The notes: generated by a model not told the origin, from the sequence alone. A stretch of DNA of 64,000 bases from Ancistrus triradiatus (GCA_025084515.1 JAJAGP010000245.1:493746-557745); one strand, 5' to 3'; counted from the stretch's first letter, positions 30,540-41,850 are shown. Translations and numbers: made by a program.

Positions 30540-32091
30540 TTTGTCTGTGTTTTGCCTCACCAGAGTCTCAGAACCCTTCGAGGTGAGGGTTGAATTTGTG
30601 TGTGTCAGAAGACCAGGGCTGCTCCCATCTTACAACTACCTAATCAGACTTTCAAAATTAGAATAAAAATATGTTGTACATCCTTCAGGAATTGCAATAT
30701 TTTATATGCATACACTATGTATGCTATGACCATTCAAACCATAACACTACACCAAAGTGCTCTAAATAATGGGATTATTATTGTGTGAGCTCTTTACAAC
30801 AGAACAGAAAAAGAAGTGCGTTATCACGAATAACATCACGGCTGTGATTTGGTCGCAGGCGTAAGCCGAAGGCAAGTGCCATAGATAATCGCAGCCATGA
30901 TGTTAAACGTGATACAACATGACCTAGAGTGTTCTAGTTTTATACAAGGTTTTTCTACAACAAAATAAAGAAATCAATAATAATAATCTAAATAAATCAA
31001 TGAAGCCAAGACTTTCTTACTAAATATCCCTTAATACTGACAATACCTTCCACCAAAAAGCAGTTCCACAACAAATGAGTTGTTGCTATGCAACGGTAAC
31101 AGTTCCTTACCCTGCCTTAGCACAGTGTGCAACAGAAGGCATATGGTTGATAATATTAAACTAGCAAGTAATGGTAAAAAGTTACTGCACTTTGAAATAC
31201 AAAGTGCAAATAAGCAAATACTAAAGGACAAGGACATTTTTATTCAGTTATTTGTATATGTCATATGTTTGTGTGCAAAAAGCTTGGGAATGCATCAGCA
31301 AAGTGATACTGTTTTGATGTGAAAAGGCTGTGCCGTTACCACAATTATCATCACGGTGAGAATGTTTCTCAACCCATCAGACCATAAGGTCGGAACTAAC
31401 AGTTGTATAATCTTTCTTATCTTACAGCCAGTCCAAACCAAACAGTGTCAAACAGACTTTCATAAGAAAATTAGGATGATTTAACTTTGTCTGATGGCTC
31501 TGCGAGGAGCCAGATCTAGTATTTACACATAAAAAATTCCACAAATGCTTTGGTTTTGACATGCACACATTTCTTTTGAATCTCTAGTGAAACAAAGAAT
31601 CGATGGCTGTACAAGTCTTGTGCCAAGTTTAAATATGGGGTGTCTAACACAATTTCTCATTGGCACTGCTGTAGTACAATGATGACGTCAATTGCATTCT
31701 ATCCTGACTGACTGCACAGCTGATAGAATTAGTGATTTGGGATTAGAGCCAGTCATTATATTGTGCTAATAATGTCACAGGCCATCTCAATATTGTTTTG
31801 GTGAAATAAAAAGTAGAAGCAGAGCATATCCTGGCCAATGGATGGTCTTAAGGATTCCCATAATGCCACTGTCACATCTGCAAGGCTAACGGAACTGCTG
31901 CTTAAGCCTCCACAGATGCAGGTCAGGGCTCATTTCCTGCTGGGGTAGCATGTGTTGAGTCTGACCACGACAGAATATTTCCAGAGGCTGCTGGCTCTGC
32001 TAAACACTGTGTCCCCTATTTGAGTTTGTGTCCTCACTTCCTGCTTATCGATGCTATTACTGGTCTCAGTATTACCACTTTTTAGTGTCTC
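30540..32091. other. Sequence without recognised gene; contains a palindromic repeat near 30.8 kb
   Basis: Apart from the inverted repeat at 30,815-30,912 no mobile element or exon was recognised. Short matches around 31,080 ('gttgctatgcaacggtaac') and 31,332 ('tgccgttaccaca') could be two ends of an eroded element. Confidence 0.35.
30815..30912. repeat. Inverted repeat with ~30-bp arms
   Basis: TATCACGAATAACATCACGG at the left is mirrored by TATCACGTTTAACATCATGG read from the right. The arms extend through CTG(T/C)GATT. The centre holds 'gcgtaagccgaaggcaag'. It is probably a palindromic MITE or the subterminal part of one. Confidence 0.7.
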
Positions 32092-32890
32092 TCAGAGATG
32101 TTCACAAGTCACTTCAAGTGAGGATGAGCCGAGTCTCAAGTCTCTGGTGTGCAAGTTCTAGTTGAGTCTCGATGCACTAGTGTGTGAGTGTTGTGTCTTC
32201 AGTAGAGAATATGTCCGGTTCCACACACCTTCAAAAAACTGAACCTTTCATTATAGAAAATCATTCAGTATGAAAGACAGAACTGAAGTACTACATGCAG
32301 TGTTTAAAGAAAAAAGGCAAAACAACTGGTCAGCCTATAGTTTGTATAGCAAGCTTGCGATCCAGCTTGCATAACAGCTAGAGCTTGAATCTAGATTCTC
32401 TAGTATGCGAGTCCGATAGGAATATCTGTTGAATAAGCCAGAGACGATTCTTGCTTCTGTAGCATCTGAGTCTGGGCTGAGTCTCTCTTAAGCAAGTCTG
32501 AGTCAAGTCTGTATTGTGTGAGTTCAAGTATAGTCTAGGGTGTCTGGTATGTGAGTCGAGTCTCTGATGAGTCTCGTGGTGGTCTAGTGGTTAAGGTACT
32601 GGACTATGGACCAGAAGGTCAGGAGTTCAAATCCTGCCTCCACCTCTGTTGAGTCCTTAAGTAAGGCCCTTAACCCACTTGTAAGATCATATAGCTGGTA
32701 AGTTGCTCTGGGTAAGAGTGTCTGCTAAATGTAAATGATGTGCAAGTCTGAGTCAAGTCTCTAGCACGCCAGGCTGAATCAACTTTTGCTTCTCTGGTTT
32801 GTGTCTGTGAGTCATGTTTTGAGTCTGTAGTATAAGTTCTTGTTGAGTCTCAAACTCTCTGGTGTGCAAGTTCTTGGCAAGTCTTGAACA
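32092..32890. repeat. AGTCTC/AAGTC-rich irregular tandem repeat, interrupted by a SINE
   Basis: Motifs such as GAGTCTCAAGTCTCTGGTGT, 'gtgcaagttctagttgagtctc', 'gcaagtctgagtcaagtct' and 'tgagtctcgtgg' recur at irregular spacing from 32,100 to 32,890. A tRNA-derived SINE (32,576-32,738) lies in the middle, with the same 'gcaagtctgagtcaagtct' motif on either side. Confidence 0.75.
32576..32738 (+). mobile_element. tRNA-derived SINE inserted in the AGTCTC repeat
   Basis: It reads GTGGTCTAGTGGTTAAGG (A box), 'ctatggaccagaaggtc', GTTCAAATCC (B box), a shortened body lacking 'caagctgccactg', 'gtaaggcccttaaccc', and the tail 'ttgctctgggtaagagtg' ending AAATGTAAATG. Confidence 0.88.
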
Positions 32891-32937
32891 TTAGACAATA
32901 AATTAGGGACTCAACAACAGCTACCTAAGATAAGCAT

Positions 32938-33656
32938 GGCTATTAGTGACCGGAATCGGCCGGTTTTCAGTGTGATCAGCAGCAACAGATGATCAGTCAA
33001 ATCAGTCTCATAAAACAGATAGCCACACTTGTGCACTTCACAACCATGACATCGTCACAAACACAGCCACAAATGAAAAACACACTGCTTTCACTAACAT
33101 TAATTCCAGCTTGAAACTGTGTGTTTGTTTATGACAGATCAGTGCTGACACATGATGATGACGAGGAAGCGTTAGATTTCAGTTGTGCTCCAATGCTACT
33201 ACTTAGTATACTAAATAGTCTCTTCCCATATAGCGCAGTATTAGTGAGGGAGCAGTGAAATAATGTTATTTCAGTTACAGCCATGTCTTCAGGGTTCTTG
33301 TTCTTTAGTGAGTGCTGTCTGCAGTATGTATGAGGAAAGTAATAAGTGGAGGAAGAACTCCGAAATCACTCAGAACAATAATAAGACATTTAAAACAGCA
33401 TCACCTAGCTGAATATGTGGAATTTGACAAAGATAAATCTAACTCTGCTGATAGTGCAGAGCCAGACACAAGCAAGCAGCAGCTGCTATGTTTCTTTTTA
33501 ATGGAAGAAGTTTCCATTAAAAGAAAAGTTGAACAAAAATAATTTGTATGCTTGGACAAAAAAAAATTAGAATCGAGCAAACCGGAATCGGCCAGTCATA
33601 TATTTAAAAAATTGGAAATTGGTACCGGCCAAGAAAATTGCAATCAGTGCATCTCT
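32938..33656 (+). mobile_element. hAT element with BED-finger relic, flanked by ~57-bp direct repeats
   Basis: The ends 'gaccggaatcggccgg' and the inverted 'gattgcaattttcttggccgg' mark a fish hAT family; the right end finishes in GCATCTCTAG. The family also occurs at 16.5 kb and 18.3-20.3 kb. Outside it, 32,887-32,944 and 33,664-33,721 are similar direct repeats (about 47 of 57 positions), far longer than an 8-bp target duplication. Confidence 0.75.
33312..33542 (+). pseudogene. hAT transposase BED zinc-finger fragment
   Basis: The frame contains SGGRTPKSLRTIIRHLKQHH and LAEYVEFDKDK, the second half of a BED finger (consensus C-x2-C ... L.RHL...H). The first Cys pair is degraded upstream ('VCMRKVISGG' keeps only one Cys). 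The frame stops at 33,542 without a catalytic domain. Confidence 0.75.
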
Positions 33657-33788
33657 AGTCTCTAGCATTAGTCAATAAACCAGAGACTCAAGGACAGCTA
33701 CCTAAGGTGAGCATGGTTATTTGAAACAGCTGGTTGTGCACACATCAAAACTGGTTTATGGTCAATATCTCCAAATCATGCTTTACAG

Positions 33789-34870
33789 TAGAGATGGTTC
33801 TGATCCAATCCTATATGTTCAATACTGATGCCATTCACTCATCGGATATCGGACGGACAAGGCTGATCCACTAATATAATATAACGAAACATGAGACACG
33901 TCACTGATCCACATTCCATTTCACATCTTAACATGAACTTCTGGAAAGACAGAAAAGCAAGACAGCTACCTTGTAATATGTGTAAAGAAGGCCTGCTGAG
34001 AGGAGGAAGTACAGTTCTGTCATACAATACAACCAATTTAATCAAGCACCTGCAGAGATTTCAAGTGAAATTGTACCAGGAATCCATGCTAGCTACCATA
34101 TTGTTCGGACCATAAGGCGCACTTAAAATCCTTTAACTTTCTCAAAAATCGACAGTGCGCCTTAAAATGCGGTGCGTCTAATGTATGAATTAATTCTGGT
34201 TGTGCTTTCTGAACTAGAACCGATTGTAGATGGTACACGGCGCTCATAAATCTGTCAAAATGTTTTAGCAGCAACGTCTTGGTAATTTACGAAAGCTCAC
34301 GGCCACCGTATAGTGCGCAGCATCGCGGAGTAATACGGTATGTGCTTCGCATTAGGTATGTGCATTCATTCATTCATACATTTTCGAAAGCGGATTTCAA
34401 ACTCACGCGATTCAGTCACGCAGTACAACATGGAACATAGAGCAGCTGCGAGAGAAATTCAACATTAACGAATCAATGGTACGGAAAGTGGAGGAAGGAA
34501 GAAGACGCCCTGGCGCCAGGTAAAGACCAAACTGAGCTTCCGACGGAACTTAAGAGTTTTGTTTCATTTAATGCGTCTTATAACCCGGTGCGCTTTATGT
34601 ATGAAAATATACCCGTTAGCAGCCGATCGTTGATATTGCGCTTTATAGCCCGAAAAATACGGTACATGAAAGAAAGACATTCCAGAAACCTGATAAACTT
34701 ACAGCAGACCACCCAAAGGCTAAAGGGATTACAGAGAAGTTGTTATACTCAATTACCTACCACTATGAGTAGTGGAAAATGTCAGACTTCGCAGCCTGTT
34801 GGAGCACTTAGAGCCCAGGTACAAAAAATGGGTATTTGTGTGTATTTCTTGCCCTTCTAAAAAGAAATGA
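33789..34870 (+). mobile_element. Second BED-finger hAT relic, interrupted by a pogo-type element
   Basis: From 33,891 the frame reads MNFWKDRKARQLPCNMCKEG, then LLRGGSTVLSYNTTNLIKHL, QRFQVKLYQE: a good BED finger (C-x2-C, ...NTTNLIKHLQ). At 34,094 it is broken by the 34,096-34,662 insertion. Sequence after it (MKERHSRNLINLQQTTQRLK) is compatible with the linker after a BED finger. The left end may be 'tagagatggttctgatcc' near 33,789. Boundaries are approximate and no catalytic core is present. Confidence 0.6.
34096..34662 (+). mobile_element. pogo/Tigger-like DNA transposon derivative, copy 2
   Basis: Ends CCATATTGTTCGGACC and the inverted CCGTATTTTTCGGGC are flanked by TA (34,094-34,095 and 34,663-34,664). 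It is colinear with 8,784-9,333. The CENP-B-like domain (34,384-34,540) has several single-base indels ('gagagaaattcaacattaacg') where copy 1 is open. It lies within a hAT relic and is therefore younger than it. Confidence 0.85.
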
Positions 34871-34873
34871 CAT

Positions 34874-35063
34874 GTGGTAGCCTAGCGGTTAAGGTACTGG
34901 TCTATGGACCAGAAGGTCCAGGGTTCAAATCCCACCTCTGCCAAGCTGCCACTATTGGGTCCTTGAGCAAGACCCTTAACTCACAATTGCTTGGATTGTA
35001 AGAATGTATCAATAGTAAGTCGCTCTGGATAAGGGCGTCTGCTAAATGCTGTAAACGTAAATG
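34874..35063 (+). mobile_element. tRNA-derived SINE, near-consensus
   Basis: Complete order: GTGGTAGCCTAGCGGTTAAG (A box), 'ctatggaccagaaggtcc', GGTTCAAATCC (B box), 'gccaagctgccactattgg', 'cttgagcaagacccttaac', 'attgcttggattgtaag', then the tail 'aagtcgctctggataagg' and 'gctgtaaacgtaaatg'. It is the least diverged copy and serves as family reference here. Confidence 0.93.
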
Positions 35064-36454
35064 ATCTATTTAAGCTACATGATGTAACCTTAAACATCAT
35101 ACCAACAATAATATTAAAGTAATAATAGCCCTTGTATTAGAATCTGTGTAGGTATCTGCAGTACTGTATTGGAATTGGACTGGAACTGAAAACCTATATT
35201 AGCCCGTCACTGATTTACAGACATGATGAGAACTGACCTGTGACTGAACCATTACATGATCGTTTGGGCTGTGATTTCAGATAACTCCTCAAGATCGGTT
35301 GGCAAAAGTTCAGGCAAATAAAAGAAATGATCACACCTGGTGTGTGGGCGAGGAAGAAAAGCCATGTATTAGAGATAAATCTCTTTGGCAAGGGAATTTG
35401 TTTTATCCAGACTATAATGCAGGACAACTTGATGATTCAAAGTCTTTAAATAGACATGTGGTATAGTACGATGATGAGTAATGGAAACATACCATTCTGT
35501 CATCACCTCACTGTATAACAGATCTTATTTTCCAGACTAAACACCTGTATCCCAACATATCCCATCTAATTGGCACAGAAACGCCCTGAAGAATGGCAGT
35601 TTTCATGAAATTCCTGTTTGTTATTACAATGACCCTAATTACTAGGACTACTGGGAGTACTAGGTATCGGATTGCACTCTGGAAAGCATGTGAGAACATA
35701 CATGAATCAATGACATGAATCAAAACCTCACTACTCTGCTGGTCTCATTCTCCGGCTTAACAGCACTGGGGTTTCCCAGTAAGCACAAAAAATTACACAT
35801 GATGCCTTACCCATATCACAAAACAAAAAACAGCAGACAGTGTAATAAAAGAATATGGGCCAGTCTGGTCTGGCTTTTTGTCATGCACTACCTAATCATT
35901 TCTTTATTTGGTTGTGTAAGCCAGTTAGTGCTCACGTCTGACGGTCCAGAGAACTTGTCTCATCGTAAAAAGAGTGAAAAGAATGCAAAAATAGAACGTA
36001 CCAAGGTTGTGCCCCTTTCCTCTTATTTGGTGCTTTCTGGTGGGTGCTAGAAGAGCATAATAAAATGTTTTAATCTAAAAAATTAACATTTAGCTGAGTG
36101 CCTGGCTGAATTGAAAATAAATATGCAGGGGCATGAGAGTACTGACATCGAATGAGAGGATCTTATGCCCACTGTGCTCTTGTGTCTCTCAAAAGCTGTC
36201 CATTGCTTCCAGCCAAAAATACAAAAGTGATCAGAACTGTTACTTATAAGAATGGACAAGTCTCACGGATGTGACCAAGAACCAAAGGAACCTTTGGAGA
36301 GCAATCCTGTAGTGAAAGTGACAGCTGCTAAATGACAATTTTCTGACCTTCAAAACAGTGCCGATGGGAGCAGGGTATTCTGGATGTGCCAAGAAAACAA
36401 CCCAATTATCAAGCACCAAACCAGCTTCCCATACAAGAACCATGTCGATATACA
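35064..36454. other. No gene or repeat recognised
   Basis: No coding motif, transposon end or tandem array was noticed over 1.4 kb. Confidence 0.35.
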
Positions 36455-36675
36455 GTCAAGTCAAATCAAGTCAGATGTGTTTATGTAGCACTTCTTACAA
36501 TGGAGCATTGTCTCAAAGCAGCTTTACAATTTTAGATGATCTTCTAATATCTAGGGCCAATCCCAAATTGAGCAAGCCACAAGCCTAGGGCTACAGTGCC
36601 AAGGAAAAATCCCTAAACATTATTAGGAAAAATTTTGGGAGAACCAAGACTCAAAAAGGGGCCCAACCACTTTGG
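36455..36675 (-). mobile_element. 3' end of a non-LTR retrotransposon (L2/CR1-type), inverted
   Basis: Read on the minus strand it gives 'ggttgggcccctttttgagt', 'tccttggcactgtagcccta', 'ggcttgctcaatttggga', 'aaagctgctttgagacaatg', 'ctccattgtaagaagtgc' and a TGACTTGACTTGAC-like tail. The order is the same as 60,100-60,316 on the plus strand. Only 3' UTR remains. Confidence 0.8.
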
Positions 36676-36689
36676 GTGAAGGAGCTCTG

Positions 36690-37115
36690 AAGCTCTGGAA
36701 AAAAATTGAGACCACTCCAATTTTTTTAAAATCAACATATCTACACATATGGAAGCAATTCCATTCCAGCACCTGATGAATTAGAACACAGACACCCCTG
36801 ATTGTACTTAATGAGGTACTGACTAGGTGATCACCTGAACCAAATGCTATTTATTGAGGGAAAGTACAAGACACACGAACGCTGTGATTTAAATATCGAT
36901 TATTACATTTTTGTGGTGGTTTCATAGTGTTTTTTTAAATGAATATAAACTTGTGTTCTTTGTATTATTAATCAAGGTATCAAAACACTGCATCTTCTTT
37001 ATTCTTTAAATATTTTTACTTAGAATGTGTCTGTAATTTAGGCCTACAGAATAAAACAAAAATGTTCAATTTCACTCAAACACACAAAATGCCTCTTAAT
37101 TTTTTTCCAGAGCTG
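36690..37115. mobile_element. Tc1-type MITE (AGCTCTGGAAAAAAATT termini)
   Basis: AGCTCTGGAAAAAAATTGAG at the left is mirrored by AGCTCTGGAAAAAAATTAAG at the right, followed by TA at 37,116. The subterminal 'cacctgatgaattag' and 'gtgatcacctgaacc' segments match a known fish Tc1-like family whose full copies encode a transposase. Here the coding part is deleted, leaving 426 bp. Confidence 0.85.
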
Positions 37116-37117
37116 TA

Positions 37118-38478
37118 TTTAAATAGTTTCATGATGGATGGTGAGGTAACAAAAGACTTCAAATATATCAAAATGTCAATAACTGTTTCATGATTAAAGC
37201 AGACATACGGACCGAGCCTTTCAAATCAATACTTGCGTCAGGATAATGGATGCTGTGGGCTGAAGGTAATGCTAATGGATTCATGGCATCAAAGCACAGG
37301 GCTGCCACACTGAGCCAAAACAAGAAGATAAACATGGTATCTTGTAAGTCTCCTTTCTAGTCATGTAAAAGCAAAGGGTAAAAATGGACACGATGAACAA
37401 TGGCTTTCAATGAGTAACACACTCGAACTGTTTAGAAATGAACCACGCTGATAAATATCACAAGCCCAAGGGTGGCTTGCATTTCCTTCACCAACATCAA
37501 CAACCCGACAAAGCATGACAAAACAAGGCTAGATAAAACTTGAAAAAGCACGCCTGTCACACTGACTTTGTGGGCGCAACAAAGACGAGACTAAAATTAC
37601 ATGAGGTTCTGGGGTAATTTCCTCTACTTGGAGCAACTAGGTGATTTTATTTCTGTCCAGATCTGCCATGTCTGTTTTTTTCCTCCCCTGAGAAAATTAC
37701 AGGCCGGATTACCTACAGTTTTTCACCCAGTTCAGCACTGCTCTGATCATTTTAGTCCCATCCGGGTGCACATTTCCATGACTTAAGGCAGATGATGCCT
37801 TGCGTTGAAAAAAAGGTTTTGAGTGCTGCTATTAGTAGGTCTTCTACTGCGTGAAAGACAGTCAATCAGAGACATTCCTCAGCCTACAACTGAAGTCATT
37901 AAAAAGTAACTGCACTATTTATTTGGACTGAATGTTGGTAGATCTCTAGTCTCATACCACTCTGAGTATACCTTAATACTTTATACTTCATAAAAATGCT
38001 TATAAAAGGGTCATTTTAATGGCATCTACAGGTATAAAGCATTACTTTATAATTAAATATGCACAACATACACTCCTGGGGTTTAAGAAACCGTACCAAA
38101 CCTAAAACTGCAAACAATTGAGCTTTTAATGGTCCTAACAACAAATCATTGGTCTGAAAATTAACAAGAAGTAAGAAAATGCACTCCTGAGACCTGTGCC
38201 ACCACTTGCCCATTGCTGCTTATTGCTACAGTGAACTGTTGAGGGAAATGCTGGCAACACAGAAATTTACTCACATAGACTTCTATAACTTCAGAAAAGA
38301 TAAAATCATGAAAAGATTTCAATATTTGACATAAAATGCGAACTAACACATGACTGGGTGTTGAAAATCTTCTAAATATTGTCGGGTTTTTTTTTATTTC
38401 TTAAAAGATTAGGTGTTAGTTGATTATCTGCCACAGTCCATCAGGCTCACGTGTTGGCCTGGTCAGAGTCCAGATTTA
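37118..38478. other. No gene or repeat recognised
   Basis: No transposon end, tandem array or exon-like segment was convincing. Confidence 0.35.
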
Positions 38479-39065
38479 CTAGGGCTGGGCAATTAATCAA
38501 AAATGAATCGAAACCATTACCTGATATAATCTTGACCATGTCGATTATTTTAATTTTGTTATTTTGTTAACACTTTAAAAAATTAACTTAATACATTCCC
38601 CACTGTGTTCATGTTCTGTCCCCTTAAAAACATCCTACCCCGTGTGTAGTCTCATGACTCGTCCAGTCAGCAACATGGAAGCAACATGGAGGAGAACTCA
38701 AATACAGAGCAGCTGAAACCAAAGAAAAATGCCGTATCCATCATTTGGACATGTTTTGGCTTTAGAGAAGACAACACTGAACAAAACCAAGTCACAAGAT
38801 GTAAACACCGTGGAAAAACGGTTTCAGCGACAAAAGTTAATATCTCTTTCAAACCTTGGAGCACAATCACTTTAACGAATATGAACAATGCATGGCCCAA
38901 AAAAGAGAGACTGCACCAGCAACAAGTGCCTCCACAAAGCAGCTATCAATAACACAAACAATTACAAATGCTACACAACATGAAAAGGATTCATGAAGAT
39001 GGACAAATAACTAAAGCCATATCCTACTACATCACAAAGGATGATTTCAACTGGTTGAAATATTC
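38479..39065 (+). mobile_element. hAT element with BED-finger relic, same family as 6,316-6,770
   Basis: The start AGGGCTGGGCAATTAATC and the subterminal sequence ('ccccactgtgttcatgttctgtcccc') mirror the 6,316-6,770 element. Similarity ends around 'gatgatttcaactggttgaaat' (39,060), and the terminal GATATCGCCCAGC is missing or displaced. A SINE at 39,231 lies close to the missing terminus. The coding relic lies at 38,686-38,952. Confidence 0.8.
38686..38952 (+). pseudogene. hAT transposase N-terminus with degraded BED finger
   Basis: The frame reads MEENSNTEQLKPKKNAVSII, then WTCFGFREDNTEQNQVTRCK, HRGKTVSATKVN. The motif (A.S.IW..FGF...D.EQ..V.C) is typical of fish ZBED-type hAT proteins. 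The second Cys of the C-x2-C pair and the NTTNLFxHL helix are lost. The frame ends at 38,952. Confidence 0.8.
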
Positions 39066-39230
39066 AAAAAAAAAAGATAGAAAGTTAATCTGTGTGTTTC
39101 GTTCATTTTAAAAATCACAATGATTTCCCAGTTTTAATAATAATAGTAGTGAACTATGAGGTCAGAAAAACAACAATGAAAAAATTGTTCATTAACCATA
39201 ATCAAGGTAAAATCGCGATATCGTGGGACT

Positions 39231-39425
39231 GTGGTAGCCTAGTGTGTAAGGTACAGGACTATGGACCAGAAGGTCCAGGGTTCAAATCCCACCGCTGCCA
39301 AGCTGCCACTGTTGGGTCCTTGAGCAAGGCCCTTAACCCACAATTGCTTGGATTGTAGGATTGTATCAACTGTAAGTCGCTCTGGATAAGGGCGTCTGCT
39401 AAATGCTGTAAATGTCATAAATGTC
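39231..39425 (+). mobile_element. tRNA-derived SINE
   Basis: TGTGGTAGCCTAGTGTGTAA (A box), 'ctatggaccagaaggtcc', GGTTCAAATCC (B box), 'gccaagctgccactgttgg', 'cttgagcaaggcccttaac', and the tail 'aagtcgctctggataagg' followed by TAAATGTCATAAATGTC. Full length. Confidence 0.92.
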
Positions 39426-39748
39426 AGTGTCAAATGTCATATTTAATCATGACAATCAAAAACATTAATGACACATTAGGTTCTCCCAGTCAGTTGAGTA
39501 TTACATAAACATCCATATTCATAGAGAATACAACTGGTAAAAACTGCTGGAATTTTATAACCACCCAGATTCAAGTTTCATCACTGAGCAGATGAGTTAA
39601 AATTCAATTACAGACACCCCCTGATAAACTAATCCAATCCTAATAGGGCTTTTGTTATGAGGGCTCTCTGCATGCTTCACAGTTCTGGATGGAACCATCC
39701 TGGGCAAAGAACCCTCTTAAAACATAAAGGTTCTTTCTACTCCAAAGA

Positions 39749-40089
39749 ATTCACTTCATTCATTCACTTTCTTATTCACTTATCCTAGACAGGGTCGCGG
39801 GAATGCCGGTGCCTAGACGGCGACACAGGGCGCAAGGCAGGAACAACCCTAGACAGGGCACCAATCCATCATAGACACATACACACACACTAACGGGCAC
39901 TTTAGAAACACCAATTAACCTAATACACATGTCTTTAGACTGGGAGGAAACCAGAGTACCCAAAGGAAACCCACACAAACACGGGAAGAACATGCAAACT
40001 CCTCACAGGCGGAGTCCAGGGTCAGGATCGAAGTGGGGATCTCGGAGATGTGAGGCAACAGTGCTAACCAGTGCACCACCGTGCCACCC
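39749..40089 (-). mobile_element. SINE-like retroposon, 'cacggtggtgcac' family, with 10-bp target duplication
   Basis: On the minus strand: GGTGGCACGGTGGTGCACTG, 'tagcactgttgcctcac', 'ccccacttcgatcctgac', 'ggagtttgcatgttcttcc', 'ttggtgtttctaaagtgcc', 'gatggattggtgccctgtc', 'aggcaccggcattcc' and a GAATGAATG-type tail. ACTCCAAAGA occurs at both sides (39,739-39,748 and 40,090-40,099). This is the most complete member in the window. Confidence 0.9.
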
Positions 40090-40411
40090 ACTCCAAAGAT
40101 TTTATTCTTGAAATGAATCTTCAAATTCCTAAAGGGTACTTGTTGAATTTTGTGAACTGTTCTGAAACAGTTCCTGAAATGGTTCTTCATGGAACCCTGT
40201 GTCGGATACTAGAGAGGACCAAAATAAAACATCTATTAAAGTGCTAGAACGCGTATCAGGACACCAAGTGGCTATGACATAAGTGCTTTCAATATTAAAC
40301 ACCTGTTTCACTAATCCTCACTTTTATTGCATGAGCACAGTTACAGGGATTTAATATGCTTTGAAAATAAAACATATTCAGATCAGCACAGAATTTATTT
40401 TACTCTGAACC

Positions 40412-40535
40412 CGAGACTGGACATGCCCTGTGATGAACTGGCATCCTATCCAGGGTGTACCTCTGCCTACGCCCAGTCAATTTCGGGACAGGTTCCAAAA
40501 CCCCCAGAATCCTGACCTGAATAAGCAGCGGTAAA
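40412..40535 (+). mobile_element. 3' fragment of a SINE-like/V-type retroposon
   Basis: 'catgccctgtgatgaactgg', 'catcctatccagggtgtacc' and 'aggttccaaaacccccagaa', then 'cctgacctgaataagc', follow the order of the 3' half of fish 'gccctgcgatggactggcg' retroposons. The 5' half is absent. Confidence 0.65.
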
Positions 40536-41600
40536 ACGCTCTGCTTTGCATTTAAAGAAGCTGACATGATGGTGCAATGCCCAATACCATGCTCAATGTC
40601 AGTACAAAAGCTGTGTCCCTGACATCCAAAAATCATTATTCACACTGACTCACTGCATTAGAAATTAAACACAGCTTAGTTTATTCCATTTCTTTGCTAG
40701 GCATATCAGCCATTTGTAACTGGGTCAAAAACAAGTTGGTTCAGAGCATCAGTCTTAACCTTATGAAAGCTATAAAGGTTTTTTGCAGATCAAAACGGTT
40801 CTCAAAATTTCTGAAGGGTTCGTCTTAAGTTCTCACACTTTTGGAAGCCTCTACTGTTTTTGACGAGTTTTCTGAAATGGTTCTCAATAAAGATCTCTAC
40901 CTTTAGAGTCACCACAGAAGACCAAACTGACTAACTTCACGTGCAGGATTGGACTCTTCTTAGAGTGTTTGCTTAACAGCCTATGAAGGGTTCAAACGTA
41001 CTTAATTGGAGCTGAGAACAATATTACAATATTACACATAAACTACTATATGGCATACTAGTTTTAACCTTTAAACATACAAATATCCACGTATATACCA
41101 CAGCCACAAGTACATGGATTAGAATTTCTTTAATATTCAGATTAGCTTCATACGAGCTCAGAAATGAGTTTTATTCTGAATCGTTCCTCGCGTTTACACA
41201 GCAACACCATACCAAACGTCAATACGAATGCTTTATTACTATTACCTCACAAAACCAATTTTAGGAATGATTTAACTGGAATGAATCCCCCTTTTTTGCC
41301 ATACAAGTAAAATATCTATAACGGTGTGGAAAACGAGTTCACCCAGAGCGTGCCTGCTGAGGTAACGTGAGGTAACAATCTGACGCTGTCACAAGTGTGC
41401 AGTTTCTATTAGTTTCTGATCAAATGACAGCCAGTCTGTCTAAATATGGTTTAAATAGATTGATGTTAAACTGCAGAATGAAAACTTAATGCCACACGAC
41501 CCATACAAACGCACACATATCTAGCCAATAACAATGAAGGAAAGCGTTAATCAGTAGCGCAAGCAGTTTTCCTATAAAGAATCGCCAGAGAAAACGCTAA
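40536..41600. other. Sequence without recognised gene; scattered GGTTCT motifs
   Basis: Motifs of the 'aaaggttcttcatggaacc' kind occur at 39,690-39,740, 40,140-40,190 and 40,770-40,890, hinting at an eroded fish repeat. No coding signal was seen until the candidate exon at 41.6 kb. Confidence 0.35.
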
Positions 41601-41617
41601 AGAAAGACTGAACGTAC

Positions 41618-41850
41618 CAGCTTTCCATGTCGACCATTCTTTGTCTCTGTCATCTTGAAAGAAGCCCCAAATCGAGGAGAGAAATGTTGAGGGTTAGAGG
41701 AGAGATAGGGGGTCTATGAGGCGGTCTGTTAAAGATTGTTAGAGGGACTGGGAGAAGGTGAAGGTCCGCTCTTCTGCGCTCCAGAAAGCCGAAGCTACAG
41801 CGGAGCAGCGCGAGCGCAGAGCAGAGCAGAGCAACACAATGACAGGAAAC
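41618..41850 (-). other. Candidate promoter and first coding exon of an unidentified host gene
   Basis: On the minus strand a GC-richer, CpG-containing patch ('ctctgcgctcgcgctgctcc', about 41,800) is followed by TTTCAAGATGACAGAG (ATG at 41,653). Twelve codons give MTETKNGRHGKL, and then CTG followed by GTACGTTC, a good splice-donor match at 41,617. The exon would end in phase 0. No transposon family was recognised in 41,580-41,850. It is the only segment with promoter-like composition plus start and donor. No downstream exon was identified and the peptide was not recognised, so a chance arrangement is possible. Confidence 0.3.

Noticed and set aside
34874..34945. SINE heads considered as genuine tRNA genes
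   Set aside because: Acceptor and anticodon stems do not pair, and each head continues into the SINE body and tail.
36240..36443. Open frame considered as a small host exon
   Set aside because: No homologous motif, no splice signals, and its composition matches the surrounding non-coding DNA.
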